The translations under genes and the position numbers were made by a program. Shown here piece by piece: positions 29,001-35,243 of a DNA stretch of 64,000 bases (within the stretch, counting starts at the first letter, position 1; each line of letters opens with the position of its first letter). The stretch is taken from positions 1-64,000 of the forward strand of contig JANPBU010000027.1 in assembly GCA_031430595.1 (NCBI GenBank), in the 5' to 3' direction. The notes under the pieces were generated by a model. The model worked only from the letters and a program-made list of their open reading frames with translations, made no database searches and had not been told where the DNA came from. Source of the DNA: JANNBN01 sp031430595 (lineage in GTDB: Bacteria; Actinomycetota; Acidimicrobiia; Acidimicrobiales; JANYDT01).

Positions 29001-31206
29001 TTGGTTGAATTTCTTCAACAACGTACGAACCCGGTGTGACCCCAGGGAACGAATAGTCACCGGTCGCGTTGGTGGTGGTGGTTGCCACGATTGCGCCAGC
29101 AGCGTTGCGTAGATTGATCGTTACCCCAGCAATGGGCTTTTCGGTGGCTGATTTAATTCCATCATCGCCGCGGTCAACGTACACCGACCCCGAAATGGTG
29201 GCCGGTGATTGTAATTCACCGAAGTTGTTGTTGAGGCTTGATTGACCCGCGGCCAACGTGACGGCAATACGGTCATTTGTGGCAGCAGGAATTGAGGCCC
29301 CGATGGTTCCGGCCGTGTCTTTGCCGTCGGTGTAGCCAGACGGCTGCGATTCGACAACAGTGTACGAACCAGCAGCCAGACCTACAAACGAGTAGCTTCC
29401 ATCAGCCGCAGTCGTAGTTGTGCTTACTGTATTGCCGCTTCCGTCGAGCAGGGTAACTGATGCACCACCAATGGCCGTTTCGCCCGCACCCTTAATGCCG
29501 TCATCGCCAGCATCTTGGTACACAAAACCCGAGAGGCTTGCTGGGCTCGGGGCCAAGCGTTCACCGAAGTTGTTGTTTGCGCTTGTTTGGCCACCTGCGA
29601 CCGTTACCGAGAACGAGTCGTTCCCATTTGCGGTTGCAAGGTTTCCAGGGGTGTCTTTGCCGTCAACGTGTGACGCCGGTTGGCTTTCGCTCACCGTATA
29701 GGTGCCTGGGGCAACGGTCGGAAACGAATAGGTTCCGTCCACGAGAGTTTGGGTTGTCGCTACGACGGTTCCGGCTGCATTGCGAAGGGTGATGGTTGTA
29801 CCGCTAATGGGGGCTTCGCCGCTACCCACAATCCCGTCGTTATTTGTATCTACATATACCTTTCCAGAAACGGTCGCTGGTGGCGGTGGTGGTGGCTGGT
29901 AGCCGAAGTCAACGCTTGTTACAGCGGCACCGGTCACGTTTACCAAGGTCGAATTGTCTTTAACGGCATCGGGGTCGCCGGTCTGAACCACTCCGGCAGG
30001 CAGGGTCGTTGGATCGACCGCAACGGTGTACCCGAATGGCGGAAGTTGAGGGAACGAATACGAACCGTTTGCGCCGGTAACTGTCGTACCAACTACGTTG
30101 CCGTCGGGGTCTTTCAAACGCACGGTTACGCCGCTGAGTCCGGGTTCGGCTGGGTCTTGGATGCCGTCACCGTCGGAATCGCTCCAAATACGGTCGCCAA
30201 TTGAACCGGTACCAACGCAAATCGTGAAACCAGACATGCGAATGGCTTGGCCGTCAGACACACCCTGTCCAGGCGGCATCCACGATGGGCGCGGGCGACC
30301 AGCTTCGAGCGCTGCATCCCCCGGACCATTCGTGTAAATCGTCGAGAACGAAGTAACCGGATCAGAAGTATTGATGGCCACCGAACCCAACACGTCGGCT
30401 GGGTCAAGGTTACCGTTGACATTGAGCGCAATATTCGCAGTAACCGTCTGGCCGCTGGTTGACGTTTTGCCAGCCGCAGGCGGCGTGATGGTGAGCGGGA
30501 CATTGTTTCCGCCTCGTTGCGTCGCCAACTTCACCTGGTCTTGATAGCTTTGTTCTGGTTCATTATTGACTGTCGTCGTGTAGCCAACCGAGTCGATGTC
30601 ACCAACGATGTAGTCGCGAATAACAACGGGCTTGTCGAAGGCCATACGAATCTCGGCGCCTTCCCCGGTGTTCATCGTGCCGATACCAAACGTAAACCAG
30701 CCGGCCCCGTACGCCCCGTTCGACTTCGTATGGATACCGTTTAAACTGTCGAAGAGGTTACGACCGAGAAACGGTGCCGAGTTGAACGCATGGTTAGCAT
30801 CAGCATTTCGGTTGCCCGGGTCGATCAGGCTCATCGTCATCGTGACCGCAGTGGCACCCGTTCCAACGGTATAGCTATTGGTGGTGTCGCCATCGGCCCA
30901 CACCGCCTTGTTTCCCGATGCTGCACCCGACCACGTGAATGGAACACCGGTAGTGCCGGTTGGGCACGCCGCCGCATAAGCCGCCTGCGTTGGGCCGAAG
31001 ATTGGTACACCAACGCCGAGCATTGCAGTCGTTACAGCTAGTGCGACCAATCGACGACGACGAGGGGTTGTACGGGCGACCGCTACCGAGGTTGGTGAAC
31101 CCTGACGCCGCTTCCACCATTTCCCGTTTCGGCTGCGAATCAATCCAAACTTGAACGTTGACCCAACATCACCACTACGCCGACGTGCTGCACGATTCGA
31201 ATGCAC
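20095..31206 (-). CDS. Giant LAFTG-anchored surface protein with 29 SdrD/Cna-B-like repeats
   Basis: About 3,703 residues from GTG 31206, which has GGAG nine bases upstream; the frame extends to 31311 without a site. After a basic leader, VALAVTTAMLGVGVPIF and AYA-A form a signal peptide (cleavage near residue 78). An N-terminal domain of about 250 residues (starting CPTGTTGVPFTWSG) follows; it has no recognised family. Then come 28 tandem repeats of about 112 residues, each a Cna-B/SdrD-type beta-sandwich: SG-x-VYVD-x-N-x-DG, GE-x-PIAGVTVTL, DGSYSF, PGTYTVxExQP, DG-x-DTxGTNGA and NNFGE. A Pro/Val-rich stalk (about 70 residues) and a 29th, more typical repeat lie before SELAFTGPTD, a hydrophobic span and TRRRRWAQRLARGGRR. 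LAFTG fits the LAxTG signal of class E sortases. It is probably a long surface stalk or adhesin. No sortase gene is in the window. Confidence 0.92.
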   Translation of the reverse strand: MHSNRAARRRSGDVGSTFKFGLIRSRNGKWWKRRQGSPTSVAVARTTPRRRRLVALAVTTAMLGVGVPIFGPTQAAYAAACPTGTTGVPFTWSGAASGNKAVWADGDTTNSYTVGTGATAVTMTMSLIDPGNRNADANHAFNSAPFLGRNLFDSLNGIHTKSNGAYGAGWFTFGIGTMNTGEGAEIRMAFDKPVVIRDYIVGDIDSVGYTTTVNNEPEQSYQDQVKLATQRGGNNVPLTITPPAAGKTSTSGQTVTANIALNVNGNLDPADVLGSVAINTSDPVTSFSTIYTNGPGDAALEAGRPRPSWMPPGQGVSDGQAIRMSGFTICVGTGSIGDRIWSDSDGDGIQDPAEPGLSGVTVRLKDPDGNVVGTTVTGANGSYSFPQLPPFGYTVAVDPTTLPAGVVQTGDPDAVKDNSTLVNVTGAAVTSVDFGYQPPPPPPATVSGKVYVDTNNDGIVGSGEAPISGTTITLRNAAGTVVATTQTLVDGTYSFPTVAPGTYTVSESQPASHVDGKDTPGNLATANGNDSFSVTVAGGQTSANNNFGERLAPSPASLSGFVYQDAGDDGIKGAGETAIGGASVTLLDGSGNTVSTTTTAADGSYSFVGLAAGSYTVVESQPSGYTDGKDTAGTIGASIPAATNDRIAVTLAAGQSSLNNNFGELQSPATISGSVYVDRGDDGIKSATEKPIAGVTINLRNAAGAIVATTTTNATGDYSFPGVTPGSYVVEEIQPTAYLDGKETAGTNGSSIPASTNNRIAVTVGAGESSLSNNFGELGGSIAGSVAVDAGTPNGVVDLGETPIAGTTVTLRNSANVVVATTTTDALGNYSFGDLAAGSYTVTETQPGSYTDGLDNPGTFGTANGNDSHTVALPAGGTSIDNDFTELASTLISGKVFADANNNGVQDPGEGGIGGVVMELLNSDGSGGFTIPPAFTTTTNADGTYSFPNVPAGTYRIREPQPAGYTDGIDTAGTNGAVRSTNTTGGYDRIDVTIANGQSSINNNYGEIPPPARIAGTVYVDTNDDGIVDGTQPTGEPRLGGVLVTLKTAAGVVVATANTDSDGTYAFENLPAGSYIVEEGQPSAYNDGKDTAGTNGAATAGNDAIAVNVASGQASTGNNFGEREKPVSISGTVFADTDLAGDLDAGEPRLAGVTVTLQNSAGSTVATTVTGADGSYSFTNLAPGTYTVVETQPSGYTDGIDTPGTNGATLPAATNDRISVTLTGGQTSTGNNFGEVPALSRIAGQVFRDLDNDGIRDAGEAAIPSTTISLRDSTGTVVATTTTASNGSYSFENIQPGSYRVEESQPAGYTDGIDTAGTNGSTVPAASNDQFDITLTAGQSSTGNDFAEVLVAGEIRGTVYVDANNDGVADPTERRLAGITVTLRDSGGNVITTATTDAAGAYAFTNLAPGEYFVDETQPTAYADGIDTPSSVGTATSPSNDRIAVSLAAGQISSANNFGERGGLISGSVVIDGTGSGAINGIADPTETAIAGTTVTLRDSAGNVVATTTTDPSGNYSFANVAAGVYTVNESQPSGYTDAGDNPGTGAAANGNDSHTVTLAAGGSSVDNDFTELLPAIPPPAITGFVYVDADNNGIKDPAEAPIGGVTLNIKNSAGTTVATTTTNPDGSYSFASLAPGSYTVTQTQPVAYLDGIETAGTNGSSIPPSTNDVISATVAAGETSSSNNFGERPKPGQISGFVYADRNNDGVRDAGESPIAGTTVALKNALGAVVATTTTGTNGAYSFLNLAPGTYVVVETQPAAHSDGKDTPGTNGATNPSNDTHAVTLASGESSANNNFGEIPNPGTFSGKVYIDANDSGSQEPGEANLAGITITLLDGAGATVGTTTTAADGSWAFTNLNPGTYTAVETQPSTYVDGQETPGSNGATRPASTNDRITATIGAGESSINNLFAERPNPARIAGKVYADVDGDGIPDSNEAPIAAVTLALRDSTGAIVATTTTGADGTYAFENLIPGTYTVNEVQPAGYSDGADTAGTNGATVTANDVMTVTLAGGQASTGNNFGERQPVSISGTVYSDVDGDGVKDASEAPIAGVVISLKNASGSVVASVTTAADGSYRFENLPAGTYTVDESQPAGWSDGLDSAGTNGATTPANDSHTVTLAYGQSSINNNFGERAPASLSGNVYLDANNDGVKDATEVSIAGVSISLLDVNGVEVRSTVTAADGSYRFDNIAAGTYTVVETQPIAYGDGIDTPGTNGASTPANDKFSVTLAPGQTSTSNNFGERTTGTVSGRIYRDLNNDGVLDPVEGSISGVTVTLRDGGGNIVGTTTTDASGSYRFDQVPAGSYTVTETQPIEFIDGVETPGTNGSTIPGSTNDVIAVTIAAGQSSANNNFGERPPATISGSVYVDANTNGSRDSSEDPIAGTTVQLRDSANNVIKTAITDASGAYLFENVAPGTYTVTEVQPTTHLDGAESPGTNGASIPASTNDTFSVTVGAGESSTGNNFGERIAPVVPASVSGVVYEDANNNGIQDSGEAIIGGVTITLKDSGGNTVATTTSDSSTGAWSFANLVPGQYSVVESQPATHNDGKDTAGNLSATAVSDTISVTLSAGSSSTGNLFGERPIPPTIGSISGRVEDDEDASSTTSAGDLPIAGVLITLVDAGGNTVATTTTDASGAWSFSGIALGSYQVRETQPTAYNTVNETAGVGATIAATNVFVVTITGGTPNSTGNVFREVGPIAAPASLSGKVYVDAGNDGIASPGEMPIEGVTITVRDSSNTVVATVVTAADGSYSVNGLAPGAYTISQSQPAGFVDGKDTAGSNGAAVSSNDVIAVTMGAGQTSANNNFGELLPAAAPGTISGVVWSDVNNNGVREAGEDPIAGVTVTLNGPGGAVTAVTDADGKYTFSGLGAGVYTVTETQQVQYLDGVEVPGSDATSPSNDVISVTLAAGASSANNDFAELPPGTVSGTVFVDADGSGALSAGDQPISGVTVKLTNSTGTIFTTTTAADGTYRFENLPAGTYTLAETQPATHGDTTDTAGIGATLTGNDAMSITLAPGQQSTGNNFGETAPGSVAGKVFVDLNNNGIQEPGENPISGVAISVLNASGVEVALISTGSDGSYSVPNLPPGTYTLVQVQPVGFSDGLDTPGTNGSTLAGNDRMTVTVVAAGESINNNFAERPPVEISGMVFDDLNSNGVRDANEPAISGAIVTLRDATDNPIDSVVTGADGTWRFAGLAAGTYSVSETQPVGFADGQDAPGTNGATLSGNDVFTAALAPGTSSTSNNFGEIRPGSIEGQVWADANNDGIRDASEPPLAGVILDLLDANGAVVATVTTSPDGKYRFENLQPGVYTVAERQPSGYADGKDTAGTSAVLSANDRIRVTIGSNQSSTGNNFGERINPPVPGSIAGRVFVDVDGDGLPDAVDVGIAGVTIQLFDASGALIATTTTDATGAYFFTGLVPGTYRVVESQPAGYEDGIETLGSLGGALPSNDVIEVTIGATQSSVSNLFAERPPVIPPVVVPPVVVPPVEVGPPVVPPTSGPLVLIVPPVVEPEALPIAPSPVAPTPPPSAAAPTVVTQVTAEPTKSPEKGVSGRVYVDRNENGTVDSGEEGLAGVTIKVYSLDGKIIATTVTGSDGSWSLPDLAPGDYRVTVVVPQGFKPLGSNTKVNGKQFEVELGKGTDAGSIPLVPYILSELAFTGPTDGLGDQGAAGGAMLGAGALLLAATRRRRWAQRLARGGRRMS
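20785..30204 (-). repeat. 28 tandem SdrD/Cna-B-type protein repeats (about 336 bp each)
   Basis: The coding array runs from the first repeat (GSIGDRIWSD, near 30204) to the one ending SNLFAERPP (near 20785), an average of 336 bp per unit. Units are diverged at DNA level but keep period and key positions. Four units (those with VVID, VAVD or EDDE in place of VYVD) are structurally distinct. Repeats end with NNFGE, or less often FTEL or FAE. The DNA is in frame throughout. Confidence 0.9.
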
Positions 31207-31353
31207 TTCTGTTTTCTCCAATTTCGCCGTGGACCCGGGGAGGACCTCACGGCAAAATGGATCGGCGACGCTTTTCTTGAACTGAAGGACCCTGCGGGTA
31301 CAAATGCTCACCCCGGTGAAGTTTGATTGGTCAACCTTCCGCTGTGATGGGTT

Positions 31354-32067
31354 TCACACCGTGAATTCGCGTTCATATACCCACTGTTTTGCGTTCATAT
31401 GTAGGCGATGGCGGGGGCCTTCGCTGTCGAGATTCGAGCCTTCGACAAGGGCAGCATCGGGGTGCCAGGCCACTACCAATCGATCGTCCTCTTTAACCAT
31501 CGAAGTCAAGTACGTCGCCGGGTCTGTGTCCCGTGCTGCCCGAAGTGCCTCGGTAACGGTCGCCGATTGCGCAAGACATGTCAGCGTGACAAACGTCGGG
31601 GGGGCCATCCGGATGGTTTCAACGTCTCGTTGGCTCAGGAGGTCTGGAATCGTCGCCCACTGCGACCCCACGATCTCGGCCTCGTCGATGGTCACAATAC
31701 CGTGCTCACCTTCCGGAATCGGGGCGAGAAAGAACCACGTACCAAATCGGCGAGGCTCAGTGACTGGGGGCGTCCAATGGCTGAATCGAACCAATGTCGT
31801 CGGGTCGAACGTGAGTCCGGTCTCTTCTTTGGCCTCTCGAACTGCACAAGAAATGTCGTCGGCATCGGTGTCGTCGACCCGGCCGCCAGGGAACACCCAG
31901 AACCCGGCAAACGCGCCTCGGCCACCATTGCGTTGCACCATCAGAACCTCAAGCCCGTTTTCGCCGTCTCGAATCGGAATGACCGTCGCAGCCGGAATCA
32001 GTGGTGCCGGAATCAGTGGTGCTGGAATCAGTGGTGCCGGCACGAAGGTTGCGTCATTCAAGCTCAT
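31354..32067 (-). CDS. NUDIX hydrolase
   Basis: 237 residues. FWVFPGGRVDDTDADD and AVREAKEETGL form the NUDIX box; the REAKEETGL core (R-E-x-x-E-E) that binds the metal is intact. The loop between the first Gly pair and the core is longer than in MutT, which resembles the NUDT19/coenzyme A diphosphatase-like group. The N-terminus holds a short PLIPA-PLIPA-PLIPA repeat encoded by a 15-bp tandem repeat. The enzyme cleaves a nucleoside diphosphate linked to another group; the substrate is open. It is divergent from the first terC gene and 148 bases upstream of the giant surface gene. Confidence 0.85.
   Translation of the reverse strand: MSLNDATFVPAPLIPAPLIPAPLIPAATVIPIRDGENGLEVLMVQRNGGRGAFAGFWVFPGGRVDDTDADDISCAVREAKEETGLTFDPTTLVRFSHWTPPVTEPRRFGTWFFLAPIPEGEHGIVTIDEAEIVGSQWATIPDLLSQRDVETIRMAPPTFVTLTCLAQSATVTEALRAARDTDPATYLTSMVKEDDRLVVAWHPDAALVEGSNLDSEGPRHRLHMNAKQWVYEREFTV
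31991..32040 (-). repeat. 15-bp tandem repeat in NUDIX N-terminus
   Basis: Three 15-bp units (GCCGGAATCAGTGGT with one T change) plus a 5-base part encode APLIP repeated in the first 25 residues. Copy number could vary by slippage without frameshift. Confidence 0.85.
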
Positions 32068-32123
32068 GGTGCCTACTCTCCCATCGAAGGCCGCCCATCG
32101 GAAATCCGCAGCCCCGACGCTGC

Positions 32124-32144
32124 TGAGCGACTGCTAGTTGCTAA
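32124..32144 (+). promoter_or_regulatory. 21-bp palindromic operator candidate, terC copy 1
   Basis: TGAGCGACTGCTAGTTGCTAA matches the perfect palindrome upstream of the second terC gene, with a conserved right half (AGTTGCTAAGGT) and two changes in the left half. It lies 33 bases before the GTG start. A metal-responsive repressor is plausible because TerC/Alx genes are commonly manganese-controlled, but the motif is not a textbook box known to me. Confidence 0.5.
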
Positions 32145-32177
32145 GGTTATTGACCCACGATCCAAGAGGCATGTCCT

Positions 32178-33197
32178 GTGCTCACCAGCATTTCCTATTC
32201 AGCAGTAGTAACCAACGTCGATGGCAAAGCCGCCGACTTCTTTTCCGGAAACATCCGGCTGTGGCATTGGGCGATCTTGGGAACTGCAATTTTGGTGGCC
32301 CTGTGCGCCGATCTGTTTCTACATCGGGGTGACCACGAACCAACGGTCAATGCGGCATTTCGCGAAACCATTATCTGGGTTCTGTACGGTCTTGCCTTCT
32401 CAGGTTTTATTGCATGGCAATTCGGCAGCAAGGCGTTCGGTGAGTATCTGTCGGGTTACGTCATCGAAGAATCACTGAGTATCGACAACGTATTTGTATG
32501 GGCACTTGCTTTTAGCGCGTTCGCGATACCTCTGAAGTATCAACACCGGGTGCTGTTTTGGGGCATCTTTGGGGCCTTGGTCTTTCGGGCCACCTTCATT
32601 TTCGCTGGCGCTGCACTTATTCAACAGTTCTGGTGGCTGCTACTGATTTTTGGCGCATTCCTTGTGTATACGGGGGCCAAGATTTTGATGGAGGGCCTCG
32701 ACGATGACGACGAAACAGCGGAAACGAAAACTGCCGGGTTAACGCTTCTCAAACGATTTATGCCGGTGACCGACGAGTACGACGGCAACAAATTTCTGAC
32801 CAAAGTTAACCTTCGCCGGGCAGCCACCCCCCTGCTCGCTTGCCTCGTCGTCGTCGAAGTGAGCGACATCATCTTCGCCGTCGACTCGGTCCCAGCCATT
32901 TTGGCGGTTTCGCGTGAAGAGTTCATTGTGTTTTCGTCGAACGCATTCGCGATTCTCGGCCTACGAGCTTTGTACTTCGTACTGGCCGATGCCAAGGAAA
33001 GATTCAAATACCTGTCGGTTTCGCTCGGCATCATCTTGGTGTTTGTTGGTCTCAAAATGGTCGCTGGGCACTGGTACCACCGCCCGTGGATCACTTGGGC
33101 CTCGCTGGCATTCATTGTTGTGATGCTTGCCGGAGGGGTTTTGGTCAGCCTGAAGGCCACCGAAAACACGGCGAAACCAATAATTGGCAACTCGTAG
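32178..33197 (+). CDS. TerC/Alx-family integral membrane protein, first copy
   Basis: 339 residues from GTG 32178 with AGAGG upstream. About eight to nine membrane spans. AWQFGSKAFGEYLSGYVIEESLSIDNVFVWAL and VVEVSDIIFAVDSVPAILAV are the two TerC signatures with acidic residues that line a metal path. TerC/Alx proteins export manganese or protect metalated exported proteins. The second TerC gene follows after 83 bases and is about 65 percent similar by eye, so the pair comes from duplication. The acidic stretch GLDDDDETAETK sits in a cytoplasmic loop. Confidence 0.93.
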   Translation: MLTSISYSAVVTNVDGKAADFFSGNIRLWHWAILGTAILVALCADLFLHRGDHEPTVNAAFRETIIWVLYGLAFSGFIAWQFGSKAFGEYLSGYVIEESLSIDNVFVWALAFSAFAIPLKYQHRVLFWGIFGALVFRATFIFAGAALIQQFWWLLLIFGAFLVYTGAKILMEGLDDDDETAETKTAGLTLLKRFMPVTDEYDGNKFLTKVNLRRAATPLLACLVVVEVSDIIFAVDSVPAILAVSREEFIVFSSNAFAILGLRALYFVLADAKERFKYLSVSLGIILVFVGLKMVAGHWYHRPWITWASLAFIVVMLAGGVLVSLKATENTAKPIIGNS

Positions 33198-33203
33198 TCG
33201 CGA

Positions 33204-33224
33204 TTAGCAACTTTTAGTTGCTAA
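33204..33224 (+). promoter_or_regulatory. 21-bp perfect palindrome between the terC genes
   Basis: TTAGCAACT-TTT-AGTTGCTAA is a perfect 9-bp inverted repeat with a 3-base centre, 56 bases before GTG 33281. The related copy at 32124-32144 occupies the same place upstream of the first terC gene, and AGG follows both. Conservation over both genes argues for a shared regulator rather than a terminator; no T run follows. Confidence 0.6.
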
Positions 33225-33280
33225 GGTATCTAGGCGGTGACCGCTCACCGGCAGTACCTGACGATAAGGACCTGTGTTCC

Positions 33281-34297
33281 GTGTTGAACAACTTCTCCAT
33301 TTTCGCCGCAGCAGACAGTGACAAAACCACTTTCTTTGATGGCAACATTCAAACCTGGCATTGGCTGGTGCTCGGGGGTCTGATCGCTGTCATGCTTGGC
33401 ATCGACCTGTTTCGACATCGGGTCGACCACGAAATTTCAACTTCTGAGGCTCTCAAGGAAACCTTGTTTTGGGTGGCGTGTGGCCTGGCCTTTTCTGGTT
33501 TCGTCGCATGGCAATTCGGCAGCAAAGCATTCGGTGAATACCTCTCGGGTTACGTCATCGAAAAGTCACTCAGTGTTGACAACGTATTCGTATGGGCACT
33601 GATTTTCAGTGCGTTCGCGATTCCGCTCAAATACCAACACCGGGTGCTGTTTTGGGGCATCTTCGGCGCACTCGTGTTCCGGGCCATCTTCGTCTTTGCC
33701 GGTGCCGCCCTCATCGAGAAATTCTGGTGGCTACTTCTCTTGTTCGGTGGTTTCCTGATTTATACAGGTATCAAAATTTTGCGGCACGGAGACGACGACG
33801 ATGCCAAAACCAAAACCACCGGCCTAAACCTGTTGCGAAAAATCATGCCGGTCACCGATAAGTACGACGGTCACAATTTCTTCACGATCGAAAACGCGAA
33901 ACGGGCGGCAACGCCCTTGTTCGCCTGCCTTGTGGTGGTCGAAATTACCGACATCATCTTCGCGGTTGACTCGGTTCCGGCCATTTTGGCTGTCTCCCGT
34001 GAACCTTTTCTTGTGCTGTCATCCAACGCATTCGCCATACTCGGGCTTCGCGCCATGTACTTCGTGTTGGCCGACGCCAAAGAAAAATTCAAGTACCTGT
34101 CTGTTGCACTCGGCGTGATCTTGATTTACGTGGGCGTCAAGATGGTGGTGAGTCATTGGTATCACATCAACACCTTCATCTCACTGGCAGTAATCCTCGT
34201 TATACTTACGATCGGCGTGGTGGCCAGCCTCAAAAGCACGCCGAAAAAACCGCTCGACGCCGCAACCAGCGAGGTCGAACCAAAGCAACTCGTTTGA
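33281..34297 (+). CDS. TerC/Alx-family integral membrane protein, second copy
   Basis: 338 residues from GTG 33281 (LNNFSIFAAADSDKTTFF); the longer ORF start at 33218 would lie inside the palindromic operator. Same topology as copy 1, with YVIEKSLSVDNVFVWALIF and VVEITDIIFAVDSVPAIL intact. The C-terminal tail is longer (STPKKPLDAATSEVEPKQLV). The two proteins differ mainly in loops and tails, which suggests different partners or metals. The pair follows the divergent NUDIX gene and precedes a decayed ATPase gene. Confidence 0.93.
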   Translation: MLNNFSIFAAADSDKTTFFDGNIQTWHWLVLGGLIAVMLGIDLFRHRVDHEISTSEALKETLFWVACGLAFSGFVAWQFGSKAFGEYLSGYVIEKSLSVDNVFVWALIFSAFAIPLKYQHRVLFWGIFGALVFRAIFVFAGAALIEKFWWLLLLFGGFLIYTGIKILRHGDDDDAKTKTTGLNLLRKIMPVTDKYDGHNFFTIENAKRAATPLFACLVVVEITDIIFAVDSVPAILAVSREPFLVLSSNAFAILGLRAMYFVLADAKEKFKYLSVALGVILIYVGVKMVVSHWYHINTFISLAVILVILTIGVVASLKSTPKKPLDAATSEVEPKQLV

Positions 34298-34339
34298 TCC
34301 GCCAAGGGTGAAAAGTTGGTTGCGATGTACAGCCGACAA

Positions 34340-35159
34340 CTATTCGTTGTCGGGCAGGAGCAATTCGGGGAGTCGATCGGCAAACAGTCCGAGGCGCTCC
34401 TCGATTCCCTGCGTCGCATTCTCCTTCCACCGTGTCACCAAAAGGTCGCCAAACGACTCTTTGCGGTCGCTGACAGATGCCTTTACCAACCACGTGATGA
34501 TGTCGGCTCGTCAGGCACGATGCGCGCTTCGATGGACAACAGTCCCTCGCCAAGCCGTCTCGATCTCGGGAGGTGGGACGAATCCCCGAGGTGAACAATC
34601 CTCTGAGATAGTTATCAATGGATCGCGGAAGCTCATTTGGCGACATATTCCTCAGTGGCAGCAAACCGCCTCCAGCGAAGCGCCTCAGAAACTCCGGATG
34701 GGTAACGCCGTCTACGACGAAATCGCGGGGATCACTTTCAAAAAGTGCCTGCAACACATCAAGGGGGGTCCCTTCAAGTTCGCATTGCGTGAACGGATCA
34801 ACACGGTACGACAATTGACGTCCGGCAAGTGCAGCGGTGCCACCAAGTTCGTTGTCGGGAGCAAAAGCCGAGCCGGTTAAGAGAAACTGTCCGGGTCGTC
34901 CGTTTCGTTCGTCAACAATGAGTTTCATCGTGAGTCGAAGGTTGGGTATCAACTGGTACTCATCGACTACGGAACCGAGTGGCAAACCTTCGAGCCGACC
35001 TCGGGGGTCTGAATTGGCGAAGCTGAAGTAGTTCGATTCGGGTACGACGATCTTCGCGAGCGTCGATTTCCCTGAAGCTCTCGGTCCTTCGAGACTAACA
35101 ACAGGCTGAGAAGACCAAGCTGCCGTAATTCGCGGAAGCAACCCCCTGGGAAATGTAGT
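34340..35159 (-). pseudogene. AAA_14/DUF4143-type ATPase, broken
   Basis: From about 35159 the frame encodes FPRGLLPRITAAW, Walker A EGPRASGKST, Walker B SVVDEYQL, LLTGSA and RSIDNYLRGLFTSGI, the AAA_14 half of the DUF4143 ATPase family. After SGI (about 34580) the frame no longer resembles the family. Another frame gives GLLSIEARIVPDEP, and a third ITWLVKASVSDRKESFGD...RLPELLLPDNE with TAG at 34340-34342. The 3' part is thus frameshifted or fused to an unidentified gene remnant, and the DUF4143 domain is missing. This is the second damaged gene of this family in the window. Confidence 0.75.
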
Positions 35160-35160
35160 C

Positions 35161-35223
35161 ACAAAGTGACACTCCCACAACCCACAAAGTGACACTCCCA
35201 CTCCCTACAAAGTGACACTCTCA
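35161..35223 (-). repeat. Three 17-bp direct repeats at 23-bp spacing before AAA_14 gene
   Basis: ACAAAGTGACACTCCCA occurs at 35161 and 35184, and with one change (TCTCA end) at 35207. The spacing is exactly 23 bp. The array directly precedes the ATPase start at 35159. It could be an operator array or a relic of recombination. Confidence 0.85.
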
Positions 35224-35243
35224 ACTGTCACAAACTGCACGAC

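Noticed and set aside
20785..30204. Regular repeat pattern considered as a CRISPR or satellite array
   Set aside because: The period of 336 bp is in frame, units are diverged, and translation gives SdrD/Cna-B repeats; no short identical repeats with unique spacers.
31207..31320. Possible cyclic di-GMP (GEMM) riboswitch in the leader of the giant gene
   Set aside because: A GCCGTG...CACGGC hairpin is present, but the conserved GEMM core (GGGCAA...GACGCAAAGC) is not; only a simple hairpin can be supported.
32145..32177. yybP-ykoY manganese riboswitch upstream of terC
   Set aside because: Only 33 bases lie between the palindrome and the start, too short for this riboswitch, and no conserved core is visible.
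34308..34880. 190-residue plus-strand ORF over the AAA_14 pseudogene
   Set aside because: Antisense to Walker A/B-coding sequence; no own motif.
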